A stretch of 64,000 nucleotides of DNA from Nocardioides okcheonensis (GCF_020991065.1 NZ_CP087710.1:4030001-4094000); one strand, 5' to 3'. Positions 24,810-36,650 are shown, numbered from the stretch's first letter. Translations and numbers: made by a program. The notes: a model not told the origin generated them from the sequence alone.

Positions 24810-26108
24810 ATGACCGCCAGCCCGACCACCGCTCCCGCGAGCCGCACCGGTCCCGTCCCGCTCCTCACCCCGGACCCGGGGGCAGACGAGGCACGCCGGC
24901 GCGGCCTGCGGCAGATGCGCACGCTCGCCGTGGGGCTGCTCGTGCTCGCCGCGTGCGTCTACGTCGCCACGCTCGGCCGCGACGGCTTCTGGGGCTTCGT
25001 CAACGCCGGCGCGGAGGCGTCGATGGTGGGCGCCATCGCCGACTGGTTCGCGGTGACCGCGCTCTTCAAGCACCCGCTGGGGCTGCCGATCCCGCACACC
25101 GCGCTGGTGCCCAAGCGCAAGGACGAGCTCGGCAAGGGCCTCGAGGAGTTCGTGGGGGAGAACTTCCTGCAGGAGGAGATCATCCGCGAGCGGGTCGCGG
25201 CCGCGACGATCTCGGCCCGGGTCGGCGACTGGCTCGCCGACCCCGCCAACGCCCGCCGGGTGGTCGACGAGGCCTCGGACGTCGCAGCGATCGCGCTGGA
25301 CAAGGTCCGCGACGAGCACGTCGCCGACCTGGTCACGCACGCACTGGTGCCGCGGTTCCGCGAGGAGCCGATCTCGCCGCTGCTCGGGACGATGCTGATG
25401 GAGGTGCTGCGCGACGACCTGCACCACGGGCTCGTCGACCTCGCGCTCGACGAGATGCACCGCTGGCTGATGGAGAACCCCGACACGTTCTCCAGCGTCC
25501 TGGAGGAGCGCGCGCCGTGGTGGGCGCCACCCAAGCTCAACGACGCGGTCACCTCGCGGCTGCACGTCCAGGCGCTCGCGTGGCTCGAGGACATCCGCCA
25601 CGACCCGCACCACCGCGCGCGCGAGGCCCTCGACTCGATGCTCGGCCAGCTCGCGACCGACCTGCTCCACGACGACCAGACCCGCGCTCGGGCCGAGGCG
25701 CTCAAGGAGCGTCTGCTCGACCACCCGCAGGTGGTGACGACCGCCATCTCGCTGTGGAAGGCGATGCGCGCGGCGCTGCTCGCGTCGGTCCGCGACCGCG
25801 ACGGCGCGGTGCGCGTACGCCTCCTGGCCGAGCTCAACGCGTTCTCCCAGCGGCTGCGCGAGGAGCCGGCGCTGCGCGAGCGGCTGGACCGCTACGCCGC
25901 CGACAGCGCCGTCTTCCTCATCGGCCGCTACGGCGCCGAGCTGACCACGGTGATCACCCACACCATCGAGCGCTGGGACGGCAAGGAGGCGGCGCGCCGC
26001 ATCGAGCTGCACGTCGGGCGGGACCTGCAGTTCATCCGGATCAACGGCACGATCGTCGGTGGTCTCGTGGGCGTGCTGATCCACGCGCTGAGCCTGCTGG
26101 TTCACTGA
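24810..26108 (+). CDS. DUF445-domain membrane protein
   Basis: A 432-residue protein with one N-terminal transmembrane segment (TLAVGLLVLAACVYVATL, about residues 36-53), the signature GAEASMVGAIADWFAVTALF and a second hydrophobic segment at the very C terminus (IVGGLVGVLIHALSLLV). Both are typical of DUF445, formerly linked to YjiN. The long middle part is helical and charged. GGGAGG at 24795-24800 supports ATG 24810 over ATG 24801. Function unknown. A small S4-domain gene follows after 4 bases. Confidence 0.85.
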   Translation: MTASPTTAPASRTGPVPLLTPDPGADEARRRGLRQMRTLAVGLLVLAACVYVATLGRDGFWGFVNAGAEASMVGAIADWFAVTALFKHPLGLPIPHTALVPKRKDELGKGLEEFVGENFLQEEIIRERVAAATISARVGDWLADPANARRVVDEASDVAAIALDKVRDEHVADLVTHALVPRFREEPISPLLGTMLMEVLRDDLHHGLVDLALDEMHRWLMENPDTFSSVLEERAPWWAPPKLNDAVTSRLHVQALAWLEDIRHDPHHRAREALDSMLGQLATDLLHDDQTRARAEALKERLLDHPQVVTTAISLWKAMRAALLASVRDRDGAVRVRLLAELNAFSQRLREEPALRERLDRYAADSAVFLIGRYGAELTTVITHTIERWDGKEAARRIELHVGRDLQFIRINGTIVGGLVGVLIHALSLLVH

Positions 26109-26112
26109 TCCC

Positions 26113-26358
26113 ATGCCCGAGCCCATCGACGTCCCGATCCGCGACGAGTCCATCCGGCTCGGCCAGTTCCTCAAGCTGGCCAACCTGGTGGAGACCGGCG
26201 CGGAGGCCAAGCCGGTGCTCGCCGACGGGGCGGTGCAGGTCAACGGGGAGGTCGAGACGCGCCGGGGCCGCCAGCTCGCCCCCGGTGACGTCGTCACGCT
26301 GGGCGGGCTGGCGGCCCGGGTGGCCACCGGGGACGTCGAGGTCGACGTCCCCTGGTGA
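26113..26358 (+). CDS. S4-domain RNA-binding protein
   Basis: An 81-residue protein made almost only of an S4 RNA-binding domain: IRLGQFLKLANLVETGAEAK, then VQVNGEVETRRGRQLAPGD. It resembles YbcJ/YaaA-type stand-alone S4 proteins, which bind structured RNA or ribosomes. Starts 4 bases after the DUF445 gene, probably on the same transcript. Confidence 0.85.
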   Translation: MPEPIDVPIRDESIRLGQFLKLANLVETGAEAKPVLADGAVQVNGEVETRRGRQLAPGDVVTLGGLAARVATGDVEVDVPW

Positions 26359-26364
26359 CAGTCG

Positions 26365-27174
26365 CTACTTCACCTCGCGGTTGAGCACCCGGTAGGTGCC
26401 GACCGCCAGCGGCAGCAGCACCCACGCCGCGACGCCGGTGGCGAGCTGCGCCCAGTCCTGGCCGCCCATCTCGCCGGCGAACAGCGGGACGGTGACGCGG
26501 TCCAGGTTGAGCCACGCGCCGGCGTCCTCGAGGCTCGAGATCAGCGTGGTGGCGATGCTCCACACGCTGGGCAGCACCAGGACGGCCACGATGGCGATCG
26601 GCGTGTTGAGGAACAGCAGGCCGAACGCGACGCCCTGCAGGACGTAGAGCATCAGGGCGAGGGTGATGCCCGCGCCGGCCGCGAGGGGGAGGTCCCACTC
26701 GCCGGTGCCGGCGACCACGTTGACGAGGGCCGAGGCGACGAAGGCGAACGCGAGCACGACGGCCGCGAACGCGAGGCTCGCGAGCGCCTTGGCCAGCACG
26801 ACGCGTCCGCGCCGCGGCTCGAGGGTGAAGGTCACCAGGCCGGTGCGCTGCGACCACTCGGCGGTCGCGGCCATCACGCCGAGGATCGGCAGGACCATGG
26901 CCAGCGGCAGCGTGGAGAGCTGGAGCAGACCGTTGAACGACGAGTCCTCGGCCGAGCCCCAGAGGACGACCGCGACCAGGATGATCGCGGCGAGCGCGGT
27001 CATCACGACGATCATCCAGAACCCGGCCCGCGTGTCGACCATCTTGCGCAGCTCGGCGCGCAGCGTGCGGCCGAACGGCACGCCCGGGCGGCCCTCGAGG
27101 GGCGTCGGCGTGTGCTGGCCGCCGGCGGAGCCGCCGACGGCGGGTGCGGTGGTGGTGGTGACGTCGGTGCTCAT
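26365..27174 (-). CDS. ABC-2 type transporter permease
   Basis: A 269-residue integral membrane protein with a Thr- and Gly-rich cytosolic N terminus and about six transmembrane segments (for example MIVVMTALAAIILVAVVLW and LPLAMVLPILGVMAATAEW). TAEWSQRTGLVTFTLEPRR is the typical cytosolic loop of ABC-2 permeases. Its ATG overlaps the stop of the ATPase gene (ATGA), so the two form one exporter. Substrate unknown; a lantibiotic- or drug-type exporter is plausible. Confidence 0.87.
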   Translation of the reverse strand: MSTDVTTTTAPAVGGSAGGQHTPTPLEGRPGVPFGRTLRAELRKMVDTRAGFWMIVVMTALAAIILVAVVLWGSAEDSSFNGLLQLSTLPLAMVLPILGVMAATAEWSQRTGLVTFTLEPRRGRVVLAKALASLAFAAVVLAFAFVASALVNVVAGTGEWDLPLAAGAGITLALMLYVLQGVAFGLLFLNTPIAIVAVLVLPSVWSIATTLISSLEDAGAWLNLDRVTVPLFAGEMGGQDWAQLATGVAAWVLLPLAVGTYRVLNREVK

Positions 27175-28067
27175 GCTGCGTCTCCTTCGCGAGAGGTGGC
27201 GGCCGTGAGGCCCAGGAACATCTCCTCGAGGCCCTCGGAGCCGCCGGAGCGCAGCTCGAGGAGCACGACCTGCTCGGCGGCCGCGACCTTGCCGACCACG
27301 GCGGCCTCGGCGTCGACCACGAGCCCGTTGCCGGTGCGGGAGAACGCAACCCCGGCCTGCTCGAGGAGGCCCGCGAGGCGGGCGTCGTCGGTGGAGTGGA
27401 CGGTGGTGCCGCCCCGACTGAGGAGCTCCTCCTTGGAGCCCATCGCCACGATCCGGCCGCGGCCGATCATGACCAGGTCGTCGGCGACGATCTGCACCTC
27501 GTGCAGGAGGTGGCTCGACAGCAGCACGGTGCCGCCGCCGTCGGCGAAGGTGCGCAGCAGCCCGCGCATCCAGTGGATGCCCTGCGGGTCGAGGCCGTTG
27601 GCCGGCTCGTCGAGGATCAGGACCTGCGGCTCCCCGAGCAGCGCGGCCGCGAGGCCGAGGCGCTGGCGCATGCCGAGGGAGTAGTTGCGGACCCGGCGGC
27701 CGGCCTCCTCGTCGGTCAGGCCGACCAGCGACAGCACCTCGTCGACGCGCTGCTTGCCCACGCCGACCGACACGGCGGCGACCCGCAGCACCTCCCGCCC
27801 GGTGCGGCCGGGGTGCTGGGCCGAGGCGTCGAGCATGACGCCGACCTGCCGGCCCGGGTTGTGCAGCTCGCGGTAGGGCTGGCCCAGGATGGTGGAGCGC
27901 CCGGACGTCGCCGGGGTCAGCCCGGTCATCATCCGCATGGCGGTGGACTTGCCGGCTCCGTTGGGTCCGAGGAAGCCGACGACGCTGCCGGGTCGCACCT
28001 CGAACGAGATGCCGTCCACGGCGGTGAACCCGCCGTAGCGCTTGGTGAGGTTCTCGACTGTGATCAT
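27171..28067 (-). CDS. ABC transporter ATP-binding protein
   Basis: A 298-residue ATPase. Walker A GPNGAGKSTAMRMM, signature NYSLGMRQRLGLAAAL, Walker B VLILDEPANGLDP and the switch His in LLSSHLLHEV are all intact. A 60-residue C-terminal domain typical of DrrA/BcrA-type export ATPases follows. ATG 28067 begins at MITVENLTKRYGG. It is divergent from the two-component system at 28207-30080, a layout usual for sensor-controlled export. Confidence 0.92.
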   Translation of the reverse strand: MITVENLTKRYGGFTAVDGISFEVRPGSVVGFLGPNGAGKSTAMRMMTGLTPATSGRSTILGQPYRELHNPGRQVGVMLDASAQHPGRTGREVLRVAAVSVGVGKQRVDEVLSLVGLTDEEAGRRVRNYSLGMRQRLGLAAALLGEPQVLILDEPANGLDPQGIHWMRGLLRTFADGGGTVLLSSHLLHEVQIVADDLVMIGRGRIVAMGSKEELLSRGGTTVHSTDDARLAGLLEQAGVAFSRTGNGLVVDAEAAVVGKVAAAEQVVLLELRSGGSEGLEEMFLGLTAATSREGDAA

Positions 28068-28206
28068 GGCTCCAGCCTGCTCGGCCGGGAGGTCGACCAC
28101 ATCGGGCGCAGGGGTCGCCGGTGTCCGACCGGGGTATCGACCTCGGGGTGCCCCGCGATACCCGGGTCGGACGTCGACCGGGTCACGCGGGTCCTACGCT
28201 CGGGGC

Positions 28207-29394
28207 ATGCCGCGCCGACAGGACGACCTCGCGCCCCGCGTCGGCCGGTGGGGCTCGACCTGGCGCTACGTCCTCGCCCTCGTGATCAGCGCGCTGGTGT
28301 GGGGCGCGCCGCTGGTCAGCGCGACCGAGCGCGCCTCCGGCGCCGCCATGACGTGGTTCCTGTGGGGCGACCCCGCGCTGGGGCTGGTGTCGTTCGTGCT
28401 CGTCCGGTGGCGCCACCGGTACCCCGCGACGATCGCCCTGGTGGTGACCGCCTTCGGCTGCGTCTCGGCCGCCAGCGCGGGTCCCGCCTCGTGGGTGGTG
28501 GGGTCGTTGGCCTCCCACCGCCGCTGGCGGTTGCTGGCGCTGGTCGTCCCGCTGAGCATCCTGTCCGGCGTGGTCCAGGAGCGCGTCGGCATCTCCGAGG
28601 ACGCCCTGCCGCTGTGGGTGGCCCTCGCCTTCGGGGTGCTGGTCAACGGCATCCTCGTCGCCACCGGCAACGCGATGGGCTCCCAGCGCCAGCTCGTGGA
28701 GTCCTACCGCGACCGGGCCCTCACCGCCGAGCGCGAGCAGCAGGCGCGGGTGGCGCAGGCGCAGGCCGCCGAGCGCACCCGGATCGCCCGGGAGATGCAC
28801 GACGTGCTCGCCCACCGGATCTCGCTGGTGGCGATGAACGCGGGGACGCTCAGCTATCGCTCCGACCTGTCCGCCGAGGAGCAGGCCACGGCCGCCCGCT
28901 CGATCGAGGAGAACGCCCACCGGGCGCTGTCGGACCTGCGCGCGGTGCTCGGCGTGCTGCGCGACCCGGCCCGGCCGACCGACGGGTTGCCCGAGCGACC
29001 GCAGCCGGGCATCGAGGCGGTGGCCGGCCTGGTGGCCGAGGAGGCGGGCGGCGGGATGCGCGTACGCCTCACCGACCGGGTCGGGGGGGAGGTGCCGGCC
29101 GCGACCGGGCGCACGGCCTACCGGATCGTGCAGGAGGCCCTCACCAACGTGCGCAAGCACGCGGCCGGGACGACGGTGACCGTCGACCTCGCGGGCACGC
29201 CCGCCGACGGGTTGAGCATCGAGGTGCGCAACGCGGCGCCCGTCGCGCGGCCCCGCGGGTCCGGCCTGCCCGCGTCGGGCCTGGGCCTGATCGGCCTCGC
29301 CGAGCGGGCGGCGCTGGCCGGCGGCCGGATCAGCCACGGCGTCGAGCCCACCGGCGGCTACGCCGTGCGGGCATGGATACCGTGGGACTCGTGA
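28207..29394 (+). CDS. Sensor histidine kinase (HisKA_3 / NarL-type)
   Basis: A 395-residue membrane kinase. The first 160 residues contain four to five transmembrane segments with no extracellular domain, so it may sense the membrane or a partner transporter. A coiled segment (REQQARVAQAQAAERTRIA) leads to the phospho-acceptor motif REMHDVLAHRIS with His at about residue 198. The HATPase domain includes IVQEALTNVRKHA and GLGLIGLAERA. Its TGA overlaps the GTG start of the response regulator. Confidence 0.9.
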   Translation: MPRRQDDLAPRVGRWGSTWRYVLALVISALVWGAPLVSATERASGAAMTWFLWGDPALGLVSFVLVRWRHRYPATIALVVTAFGCVSAASAGPASWVVGSLASHRRWRLLALVVPLSILSGVVQERVGISEDALPLWVALAFGVLVNGILVATGNAMGSQRQLVESYRDRALTAEREQQARVAQAQAAERTRIAREMHDVLAHRISLVAMNAGTLSYRSDLSAEEQATAARSIEENAHRALSDLRAVLGVLRDPARPTDGLPERPQPGIEAVAGLVAEEAGGGMRVRLTDRVGGEVPAATGRTAYRIVQEALTNVRKHAAGTTVTVDLAGTPADGLSIEVRNAAPVARPRGSGLPASGLGLIGLAERAALAGGRISHGVEPTGGYAVRAWIPWDS

Positions 29395-30080
29395 GCGGCA
29401 CCTCGGGAGACGGCACGGCGCAGATCTCGCTCGCGGTCGTCGACGACGACCCGATGGTGCGCGCGGCCCTGGGCATGATGCTCGGCGGCGGGTCGGGGAT
29501 CCGGGTGGTCGCCGAGGCGGGCGACGGCGAGGAGGCGCTCACCGTCGTGCCGGCGTCGGGCGCCGACGTCGTGCTGATGGACATCCGGATGCCGGTGCGC
29601 GACGGGCTCAGCGCCACCGAGGAGCTGCTGGCCGCGCACCCCGACCTCAAGATCATCGTGCTGACCACGTTCGACACCGACGACATGGTGCTGCGTGCGC
29701 TGCGCACGGGCGCCGCCGGCTTCCTGCTCAAGGACACGCCGCCGGCCCGACTGGTCGAGGCGATCCGCGCGGTCGCGTCCGGCCAGCCGATGCTGTCGCC
29801 CAGCGTCACCGCCCAGCTGATCGCCGCGGTGACCCGCGCCGAGCCGGCCGGGGACGTGCGCGACCGGGCGAGCGAGGCCCGCGACGTCCTGGCGGTGCTC
29901 ACCGAGCGCGAGCGCGAGGTGGCTGACGGGGTGGCCCGCGGCCTCAGCAACGCCGAGATCGCCGCGGAGCTGTTCATGGGGGTGCCGACGGTGAAGACCC
30001 ACGTCGGACGGTTGTTCACCAAGCTGGGCGTCGAGAACCGGGTGCAGGTCGCGATCCTGGTCCACGACGCCCAGCAGTGA
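29391..30080 (+). CDS. LuxR/NarL-family response regulator
   Basis: A 229-residue regulator. The receiver domain has acidic pocket VVDDDPMVR, phospho-acceptor Asp in DVVLMDIRMPVRDG and Lys in FLLKDTPPARL. The C-terminal LuxR helix-turn-helix reads LTEREREVADGVARGLSNAE and MGVPTVKTHVGRLFTKLGV. GTG 29391 overlaps the kinase stop; ATG 29373 is an alternative inside the kinase gene. It probably controls the divergent exporter. Confidence 0.9.
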   Translation: MSGTSGDGTAQISLAVVDDDPMVRAALGMMLGGGSGIRVVAEAGDGEEALTVVPASGADVVLMDIRMPVRDGLSATEELLAAHPDLKIIVLTTFDTDDMVLRALRTGAAGFLLKDTPPARLVEAIRAVASGQPMLSPSVTAQLIAAVTRAEPAGDVRDRASEARDVLAVLTEREREVADGVARGLSNAEIAAELFMGVPTVKTHVGRLFTKLGVENRVQVAILVHDAQQ

Positions 30081-30101
30081 GGCGCGGGGTCGGGCTCGGG
30101 G

Positions 30102-30473
30102 TCAGCGGACCTCGAGCAGGTCGACCACGAAGATCAGGGTCTCGCCCGGCTTGATCACGCCGCCGGCGCCGCGGTCGCCGTAGCCCAGGTGCGGCGGGAT
30201 GACGAGGCGGCGGCGGCCGCCGACCTTCATGCCCTGGACGCCGGTGTCCCAGCCGGAGATGACCTGGCCGATGCCGAGGCGGAACTGCAGCGGGGTGCCC
30301 CGGTTGTAGGAGGCGTCGAACTCCTCGCCGCTGGAGTGGGCCACGCCCACGTAGTGGACCGAGACGGTCGACCCGGAGGTGGCCTCGGCGCCGTCGCCCT
30401 CCACGAGGTCGGTGACCTCGAGGTCGGCGGGCACCTCGCCCATGTGCGGGTCGACGTCGGGCTTCTCGCTCAC
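30102..30473 (-). CDS. FKBP-type peptidyl-prolyl cis-trans isomerase
   Basis: A 123-residue single FKBP domain, cytosolic. YVGVAHSSGEEFDASYNRG, FRLGIGQVISGWDTGVQGMK and PPHLGYGDRGAG are the conserved FKBP core segments. It catalyses proline isomerisation in protein folding. GTG start at 30473. The preceding gene on this strand, the CBS-domain gene, lies 46 bases upstream. Confidence 0.92.
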   Translation of the reverse strand: MSEKPDVDPHMGEVPADLEVTDLVEGDGAEATSGSTVSVHYVGVAHSSGEEFDASYNRGTPLQFRLGIGQVISGWDTGVQGMKVGGRRRLVIPPHLGYGDRGAGGVIKPGETLIFVVDLLEVR

Positions 30474-30519
30474 GCTTGCTCCAATCGTTGGGTGCCGACC
30501 CGGCGATCGGGTCGGGCGG

Positions 30520-30951
30520 TCAGGTCTGGTGGACGTAGCTGTCGAGCTGGTCGCGCTCGAACTCGAGCTCGCCGATGCGGTTCTTGACCACGTCCCCGAT
30601 GGAGATGATGCCGGTCAGGCGTCCGTCGGCCACCACCGGGACGTGCCGGATGCGGTGGGCGGTCATGGTCTGCATCAGGTCGGTGAGCGCGTCGCCGGCC
30701 GCGCAGGTGCGCACGTCGGCGGTCATGATGTCGCGCACCGCGGCGTCGAGGACGGCCTCGTCGGAGTGCAGGCGCCGCACGACGTCGCGCTCGCTCACGA
30801 TGCCGCTGACGGTGGCCCCGTCGTCGCTCACCACGAGGGCGCCGACGTTGTGCTCGTGCAGCAGGGCGACCAGCTCGCGCACGGTCGCGTCCGGACTGAT
30901 GGTCACCACGTCCTGGGTGGGCTTGGCGTGGATCACGTCGCTGATCTTCAT
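30520..30951 (-). CDS. CBS-domain protein
   Basis: A 143-residue protein formed of two CBS domains. The first includes VVTISPDATVRELVALLHEH and VSGIVSERDVVR; the second includes MQTMTAHRIRHVPVV and LTGIISIGDVVKNRI. Paired CBS domains bind adenosine nucleotides and are common as free-standing proteins in actinobacteria. The partner enzyme is unknown. Confidence 0.88.
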   Translation of the reverse strand: MKISDVIHAKPTQDVVTISPDATVRELVALLHEHNVGALVVSDDGATVSGIVSERDVVRRLHSDEAVLDAAVRDIMTADVRTCAAGDALTDLMQTMTAHRIRHVPVVADGRLTGIISIGDVVKNRIGELEFERDQLDSYVHQT

Positions 30952-31047
30952 CGTCTCCGCCTTCCTCCGTGTCCCGGTCGGCGGTCCGGCCGGTGTCCCA
31001 CCGTAGCGAGGCGTGGGCCGGCGCGACAGGGGCCGGAGGAGCGGGCC

Positions 31048-31947
31048 TCAGTCGAGGACGGGCGGCGCCTGCCGGGCGCGCAGGCTGCTCACCGACCCGG
31101 GTCCGCGCCGCGGCACGTCGGGGTCGGAGCCGTCGTCGTCGGTCGTGCCGAGGAACGACAGCGCCGCCTCGTGGAGGTGGCCGTTGGACGCGAGCGCGTT
31201 GCCGCCCCAGGGCCCGTCGGTGCCGTCGAGGGAGGTGAAGCGTCCGCCCGCCTCGCGCACGATGACGTCGAGCGCCGCCATGTCGTAGAGCGCGAGCTCG
31301 GGCTCGGCGGCCAGGTCGACCGCGCCCTCGGCCAGCAGCATGTAGGACCAGAAGTCGCCGTAGGCGCGGGTGCGCCAGCAGCGGCGCGAGAGCGAGACGA
31401 AGTCGTCGAGCCGGTCGCGCTCGTCCCAGCCCGAGAGCGAGGAGTAGCTGAGGGAGGCGTCCTCGAGGCGGCGCACGTCGGAGACCTCGCACCGGGTCGC
31501 CTTGAGCAGCGAGCGGCCGGTCCACGCGCCGTTGCCGGCCGACGCCCACCAGCGGCGCTGGAGCTGCGGCGCCGAGACCACGCCGAGGACGACCTCGTCG
31601 TCGACGGCGAGGGCGATCAGGGTGGCCCACACCGGGACGCCGCGGACGAAGTTCTTGGTGCCGTCGATCGGGTCGACGATCCAGCGCCGCTGGCTGTGGC
31701 CGGTGGTGCCCTGCTCCTCGCCGACGACGGCGTCGCGCGAGCGGACCCGCGAGAGGGTGCGGCGGATGCCCTCCTCGACGGCCTGGTCCGCGTCGGTGAC
31801 GGGGGTGAGGTCGGGCTTGCTCATCACGTGCAGGTCGAGCGCCTTGAAGCGTGCCTGGGTGAGCGAGTCGGCGTCGTCGGCGAGCAGGTGCGCGAGCCTC
31901 AGGTCGTCGGTGTGGTCATCGGATCGAGCCGAACCGGAGAGGGGCAT
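31048..31947 (-). CDS. hisN: Histidinol-phosphatase, inositol monophosphatase family
   Basis: A 299-residue Mg-dependent phosphatase. The metal site residues lie in VGEEQGTT and WIVDPIDGTKNFVRGVPVW, the latter the inositol monophosphatase signature. The C-terminal motif reads LYDMAALDVIVREAGGRF. The position directly after rsgA and aroA is the normal place of hisN in actinobacteria, where it dephosphorylates L-histidinol phosphate. The last 35 residues are a disordered extension. Confidence 0.85.
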   Translation of the reverse strand: MPLSGSARSDDHTDDLRLAHLLADDADSLTQARFKALDLHVMSKPDLTPVTDADQAVEEGIRRTLSRVRSRDAVVGEEQGTTGHSQRRWIVDPIDGTKNFVRGVPVWATLIALAVDDEVVLGVVSAPQLQRRWWASAGNGAWTGRSLLKATRCEVSDVRRLEDASLSYSSLSGWDERDRLDDFVSLSRRCWRTRAYGDFWSYMLLAEGAVDLAAEPELALYDMAALDVIVREAGGRFTSLDGTDGPWGGNALASNGHLHEAALSFLGTTDDDGSDPDVPRRGPGSVSSLRARQAPPVLD

Positions 31948-31966
31948 GGCGACAGGTTATTCGCAG

Positions 31967-32971
31967 TCACCAGTCGGTCGCGCCCTCGCGCGCGGCGAGC
32001 AGCCGGCGGAACGACTCCACGCGGTCGGGATCGGCCTCGCCCGCCGCGACCGCCTCGTCGAGTCCGCACTCGGGCTCGCCGGCGCCGTGGGTGCAGCCGC
32101 GCGGGCAGGTCTCGGTCATCTCGTCGAGGTCGGGGAACGCCTCGATGAGGTTCTCCGGCTGCACGTGCGCGAGGCCGAAGGAGCGGATGCCGGGGGTGTC
32201 GATGATCCACCCGTCGGCGCCGGGGAGCTCGAGGAGGTACGCGCTGGTGGAGGTGTGCCGGCCCCGACCGGTGACGGCGTTGACGATGCCGACCTCGCGG
32301 TGCGCGTCGGGCACGAGCGCGTTGACGAGGGTGGACTTGCCGACGCCGCTGTGCCCGACCATGACGCTGGTGCGACCGCTGAGCCGCTCGCGGAGCTCGG
32401 CGAGGTCGCCCGCCCCCTCGCCCCTGAGCCGGGTGACGACCCACGGCACCCCCAGCGAGCGGTAGGTCGACAGGAGGGTCTCGGGGTCGGCGAGGTCGGA
32501 CTTGGTCATGCAGAGCAGCGGCGACATGCCGGCGTCGTAGGCCGCGACGAGCGCGCGGTCGATCAGCCGGGGGCGCGGCTCGGGGTCGGCGAGCGCGGTC
32601 ACCACGACGAGCTGGTCGGCGTTGGAGACGATGACCCGCTCGACGGGGTCGTCGTCGTCGGCGGTGCGGCGCAGGGTGGTGGTCCGCTCGACCACCTCGA
32701 CGATCCGCGCGAGGGAGCCGTCGGCGCCGCTCGTGTCGCCGACCACGCGCACCCGGTCGCCCACCACGACGCCCTTGCGGCCCAGCGGACGCGACTTCAT
32801 CGCCATCACCCGGCGACCCTCGAGCAGCAGGGTGAACCGGCCGCGGTCGACGGTCACCACCCGGGCGTCGACGGCGTCGGCGTAGGTCGGACGGTCCTTG
32901 GTGCGGGGGCGGGTGCGCCGGCGGGGGCGCTCGTAGTGCTCGTGGTCGTGCTCGGAGTAGCGGCCGCTCAC
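31967..32971 (-). CDS. rsgA: Ribosome small subunit-dependent GTPase A
   Basis: A 334-residue circularly permuted GTPase that checks 30S subunit maturation. The OB-fold N-terminal part ([19 protein letters not shown]) is followed by G4 [10 protein letters not shown], then G1 [15 protein letters not shown] and G3 [12 protein letters not shown]. The C-terminal zinc site is [16 protein letters not shown]. The first 25 residues are an Arg-rich extension. GTG 32971 overlaps the aroA stop, so translation is coupled. Confidence 0.95.
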   Translation of the reverse strand: MSGRYSEHDHEHYERPRRRTRPRTKDRPTYADAVDARVVTVDRGRFTLLLEGRRVMAMKSRPLGRKGVVVGDRVRVVGDTSGADGSLARIVEVVERTTTLRRTADDDDPVERVIVSNADQLVVVTALADPEPRPRLIDRALVAAYDAGMSPLLCMTKSDLADPETLLSTYRSLGVPWVVTRLRGEGAGDLAELRERLSGRTSVMVGHSGVGKSTLVNALVPDAHREVGIVNAVTGRGRHTSTSAYLLELPGADGWIIDTPGIRSFGLAHVQPENLIEAFPDLDEMTETCPRGCTHGAGEPECGLDEAVAAGEADPDRVESFRRLLAAREGATDW

Positions 32972-34266
32972 GACCCCGCACCACCGTGCACGGCCAGGCT
33001 CCACGCCGCCGCGAAGTCGGGGAAGGTCTTGGCGGTGGTGGCGACGTCCTCGACCAGCACGTCGTCGACGGCGAGGCCGAGGATCACCCCGGCGTGCGCC
33101 ATCCGGTGGTCGGCGTAGGTGCGGAACGTCGCCCCGTGCAGGGGAGCGGGGCGGATCGTGAGGCCGTCGTCGTGCTCGGTGACGTCCGCCCCCAGCCGGC
33201 CCAGCTCGGTCGCGAGCGCGGTCAGCCGGTCGGTCTCGTGGCCCCGGATGTGGGCCACCCCGCGCAGGTGTGACGGGGAGTCGGCGAGCGCGCAGAGCGC
33301 GGCGATCGCGGGGGTGAGCTCGCCGACGTCGTGCAGGTCGAGGTCGACGCCCTGCAGCCGGTCGGGGCCGGAGACGGTGAGGTCGCCGTCGCGGTGCACG
33401 ACCTCGCACCCCATGAGGGTGAGGACCTCGCGCAGCTCGTCGCCGGGCTGGGTGGTCTCGGCGGGCCAGTCCCGGACCGTCACGCGGCCCCCGGTCGCCG
33501 CGCCGAGCGCGAGGAACGGTGCGGCGTTGGAGAGGTCCGGCTCGATGTGGTGGTCCACGGCGGCCACGGGCCCCGGGGCGACCGCCCAGCGGTTGGCGTC
33601 GGCGTCGTCGACCTCCACGCCGTGGCGGCGCAGCATCTGCACCGTCATCTCGATGTGCGGGAGCGAGGGCACCGGCTTGCCGACGTGGCGCACGTCGACG
33701 CCGCGGTCGTAGCGGGCGCCGGCGAGGAGCAGCGCCGAGACGAACTGCGACGACGCGCTGGCGTCGATCGTCACGGTGCCGCCGGGGACGGACCCCGCAC
33801 CGCGGACGTCGAAGGGCAGGGCGCCGCGGCCGCCGTCGGCGACGTCGACCCCGAGCGCGGTGAGCGCGGCGAGCATCGGCCCGACCGGGCGCAGCCGCAT
33901 GTGCGGGTCGCCGTCGAAGCGCACCGTGCCGCGGGCCAGCCCGACGACCGGCGGCACGAACCGCATCACCGTGCCGGCCAGGCCGCAGTCGACGTCGGCG
34001 TCGCGGTCCCACGCCTGTGGGGTGACCTGCCAGTCGCCGTCACGGTCCTCGACGCCGGTGCCGAGCGAGCCCAGCGCGGCGGCCATGAGCAGCGTGTCGC
34101 GCGAGCGCAGCGGACGACGTACGACGCTGGGGCCGTCGGCGAGCGCGGCGAGCAGCAGCGCCCGGTTGGTCAGCGACTTGCTGCCGGGCAGCGAGACGAC
34201 GCGGTCGACCGGCGCGACGGGCCGGGGGGCCGGCCAGGGGTCGAGGGGCGGTGCGGGCTCACTCAC
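32968..34266 (-). CDS. aroA: 3-phosphoshikimate 1-carboxyvinyltransferase (EPSP synthase)
   Basis: A 432-residue shikimate-pathway enzyme joining PEP to shikimate-3-phosphate. The N-terminal motif [20 protein letters not shown] (Lys for substrate binding), [19 protein letters not shown] and [17 protein letters not shown] are typical. The C-terminal part includes [16 protein letters not shown] and [18 protein letters not shown] 34266. It sits upstream of rsgA as in many actinobacteria. Confidence 0.95.
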   Translation of the reverse strand: MSEPAPPLDPWPAPRPVAPVDRVVSLPGSKSLTNRALLLAALADGPSVVRRPLRSRDTLLMAAALGSLGTGVEDRDGDWQVTPQAWDRDADVDCGLAGTVMRFVPPVVGLARGTVRFDGDPHMRLRPVGPMLAALTALGVDVADGGRGALPFDVRGAGSVPGGTVTIDASASSQFVSALLLAGARYDRGVDVRHVGKPVPSLPHIEMTVQMLRRHGVEVDDADANRWAVAPGPVAAVDHHIEPDLSNAAPFLALGAATGGRVTVRDWPAETTQPGDELREVLTLMGCEVVHRDGDLTVSGPDRLQGVDLDLHDVGELTPAIAALCALADSPSHLRGVAHIRGHETDRLTALATELGRLGADVTEHDDGLTIRPAPLHGATFRTYADHRMAHAGVILGLAVDDVLVEDVATTAKTFPDFAAAWSLAVHGGAGS

Positions 34267-34284
34267 CCGCGCACCCTATCGAGG

Positions 34285-34815
34285 TCAGGAGAGCTGGGCC
34301 TTGGCCAGTTTCGCCTCGCGGCGCGCGTCCTTGGCGACCTGCTTGGCCTCACGGCGCACGTCGGCGGCGGCCCGCCGCGCCCGCCAGGCCAGGCCGGGCT
34401 GGCCATCGGTGTCGACGCCGGCGAGCAGCAGCCCGCCGAGGATGGAGGTGTTCTTGATGAACTGCAGGCGCTGCGCGGCCTTGGCCTTCGGGTCGGTCTC
34501 CTCCCAGAACCGGTGGCCGGCGAGGGTGGTGGGGACGAGGGAGGCGGCGAGCACCGTGGCGCTCACCCGGGGTGCGCGGCCCGTGGCGAGGGCGGCCGCG
34601 GCGAGGATCTGCACGCCCGCGTTGATCCGGACCAGGGTCGTGGCGTCGGTGGGGATCGGGGCGCCGGGCGCGGCCTGCTGGGCCATCGGGACGACCTTGT
34701 CGGTCACCTTCTTCGCCTTGACGGCGTGCGCCTCGGAGTTGCGCAGGGCGTTGATCCCTCCGACGACGAAGGTGGAGGCCAGCATGGGACGGGCGAGCAA
34801 CCGGGTGATCGTCAT
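34285..34815 (-). CDS. DoxX-family membrane protein
   Basis: A 176-residue protein with about four hydrophobic segments. The N-terminal ITRLLARPMLASTFVVGGIN, the internal AGVQILAAAALATGRAPRVS and FIKNTSILGGLLLAGVD are usual for actinobacterial DoxX proteins. The C-terminal 40 residues are Lys/Arg/Ala-rich and probably cytosolic. In Mycobacterium DoxX works with superoxide dismutase at the membrane; here it precedes aroA by 18 bases in the same operon. Confidence 0.8.
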   Translation of the reverse strand: MTITRLLARPMLASTFVVGGINALRNSEAHAVKAKKVTDKVVPMAQQAAPGAPIPTDATTLVRINAGVQILAAAALATGRAPRVSATVLAASLVPTTLAGHRFWEETDPKAKAAQRLQFIKNTSILGGLLLAGVDTDGQPGLAWRARRAAADVRREAKQVAKDARREAKLAKAQLS

Positions 34816-34869
34816 GTCCCTTGTCTACACGATCGCCGGGGGAGGTCGCCCCGTCCGCAGGGGTAGAGG

Positions 34870-36650
<1,781 letters not shown>
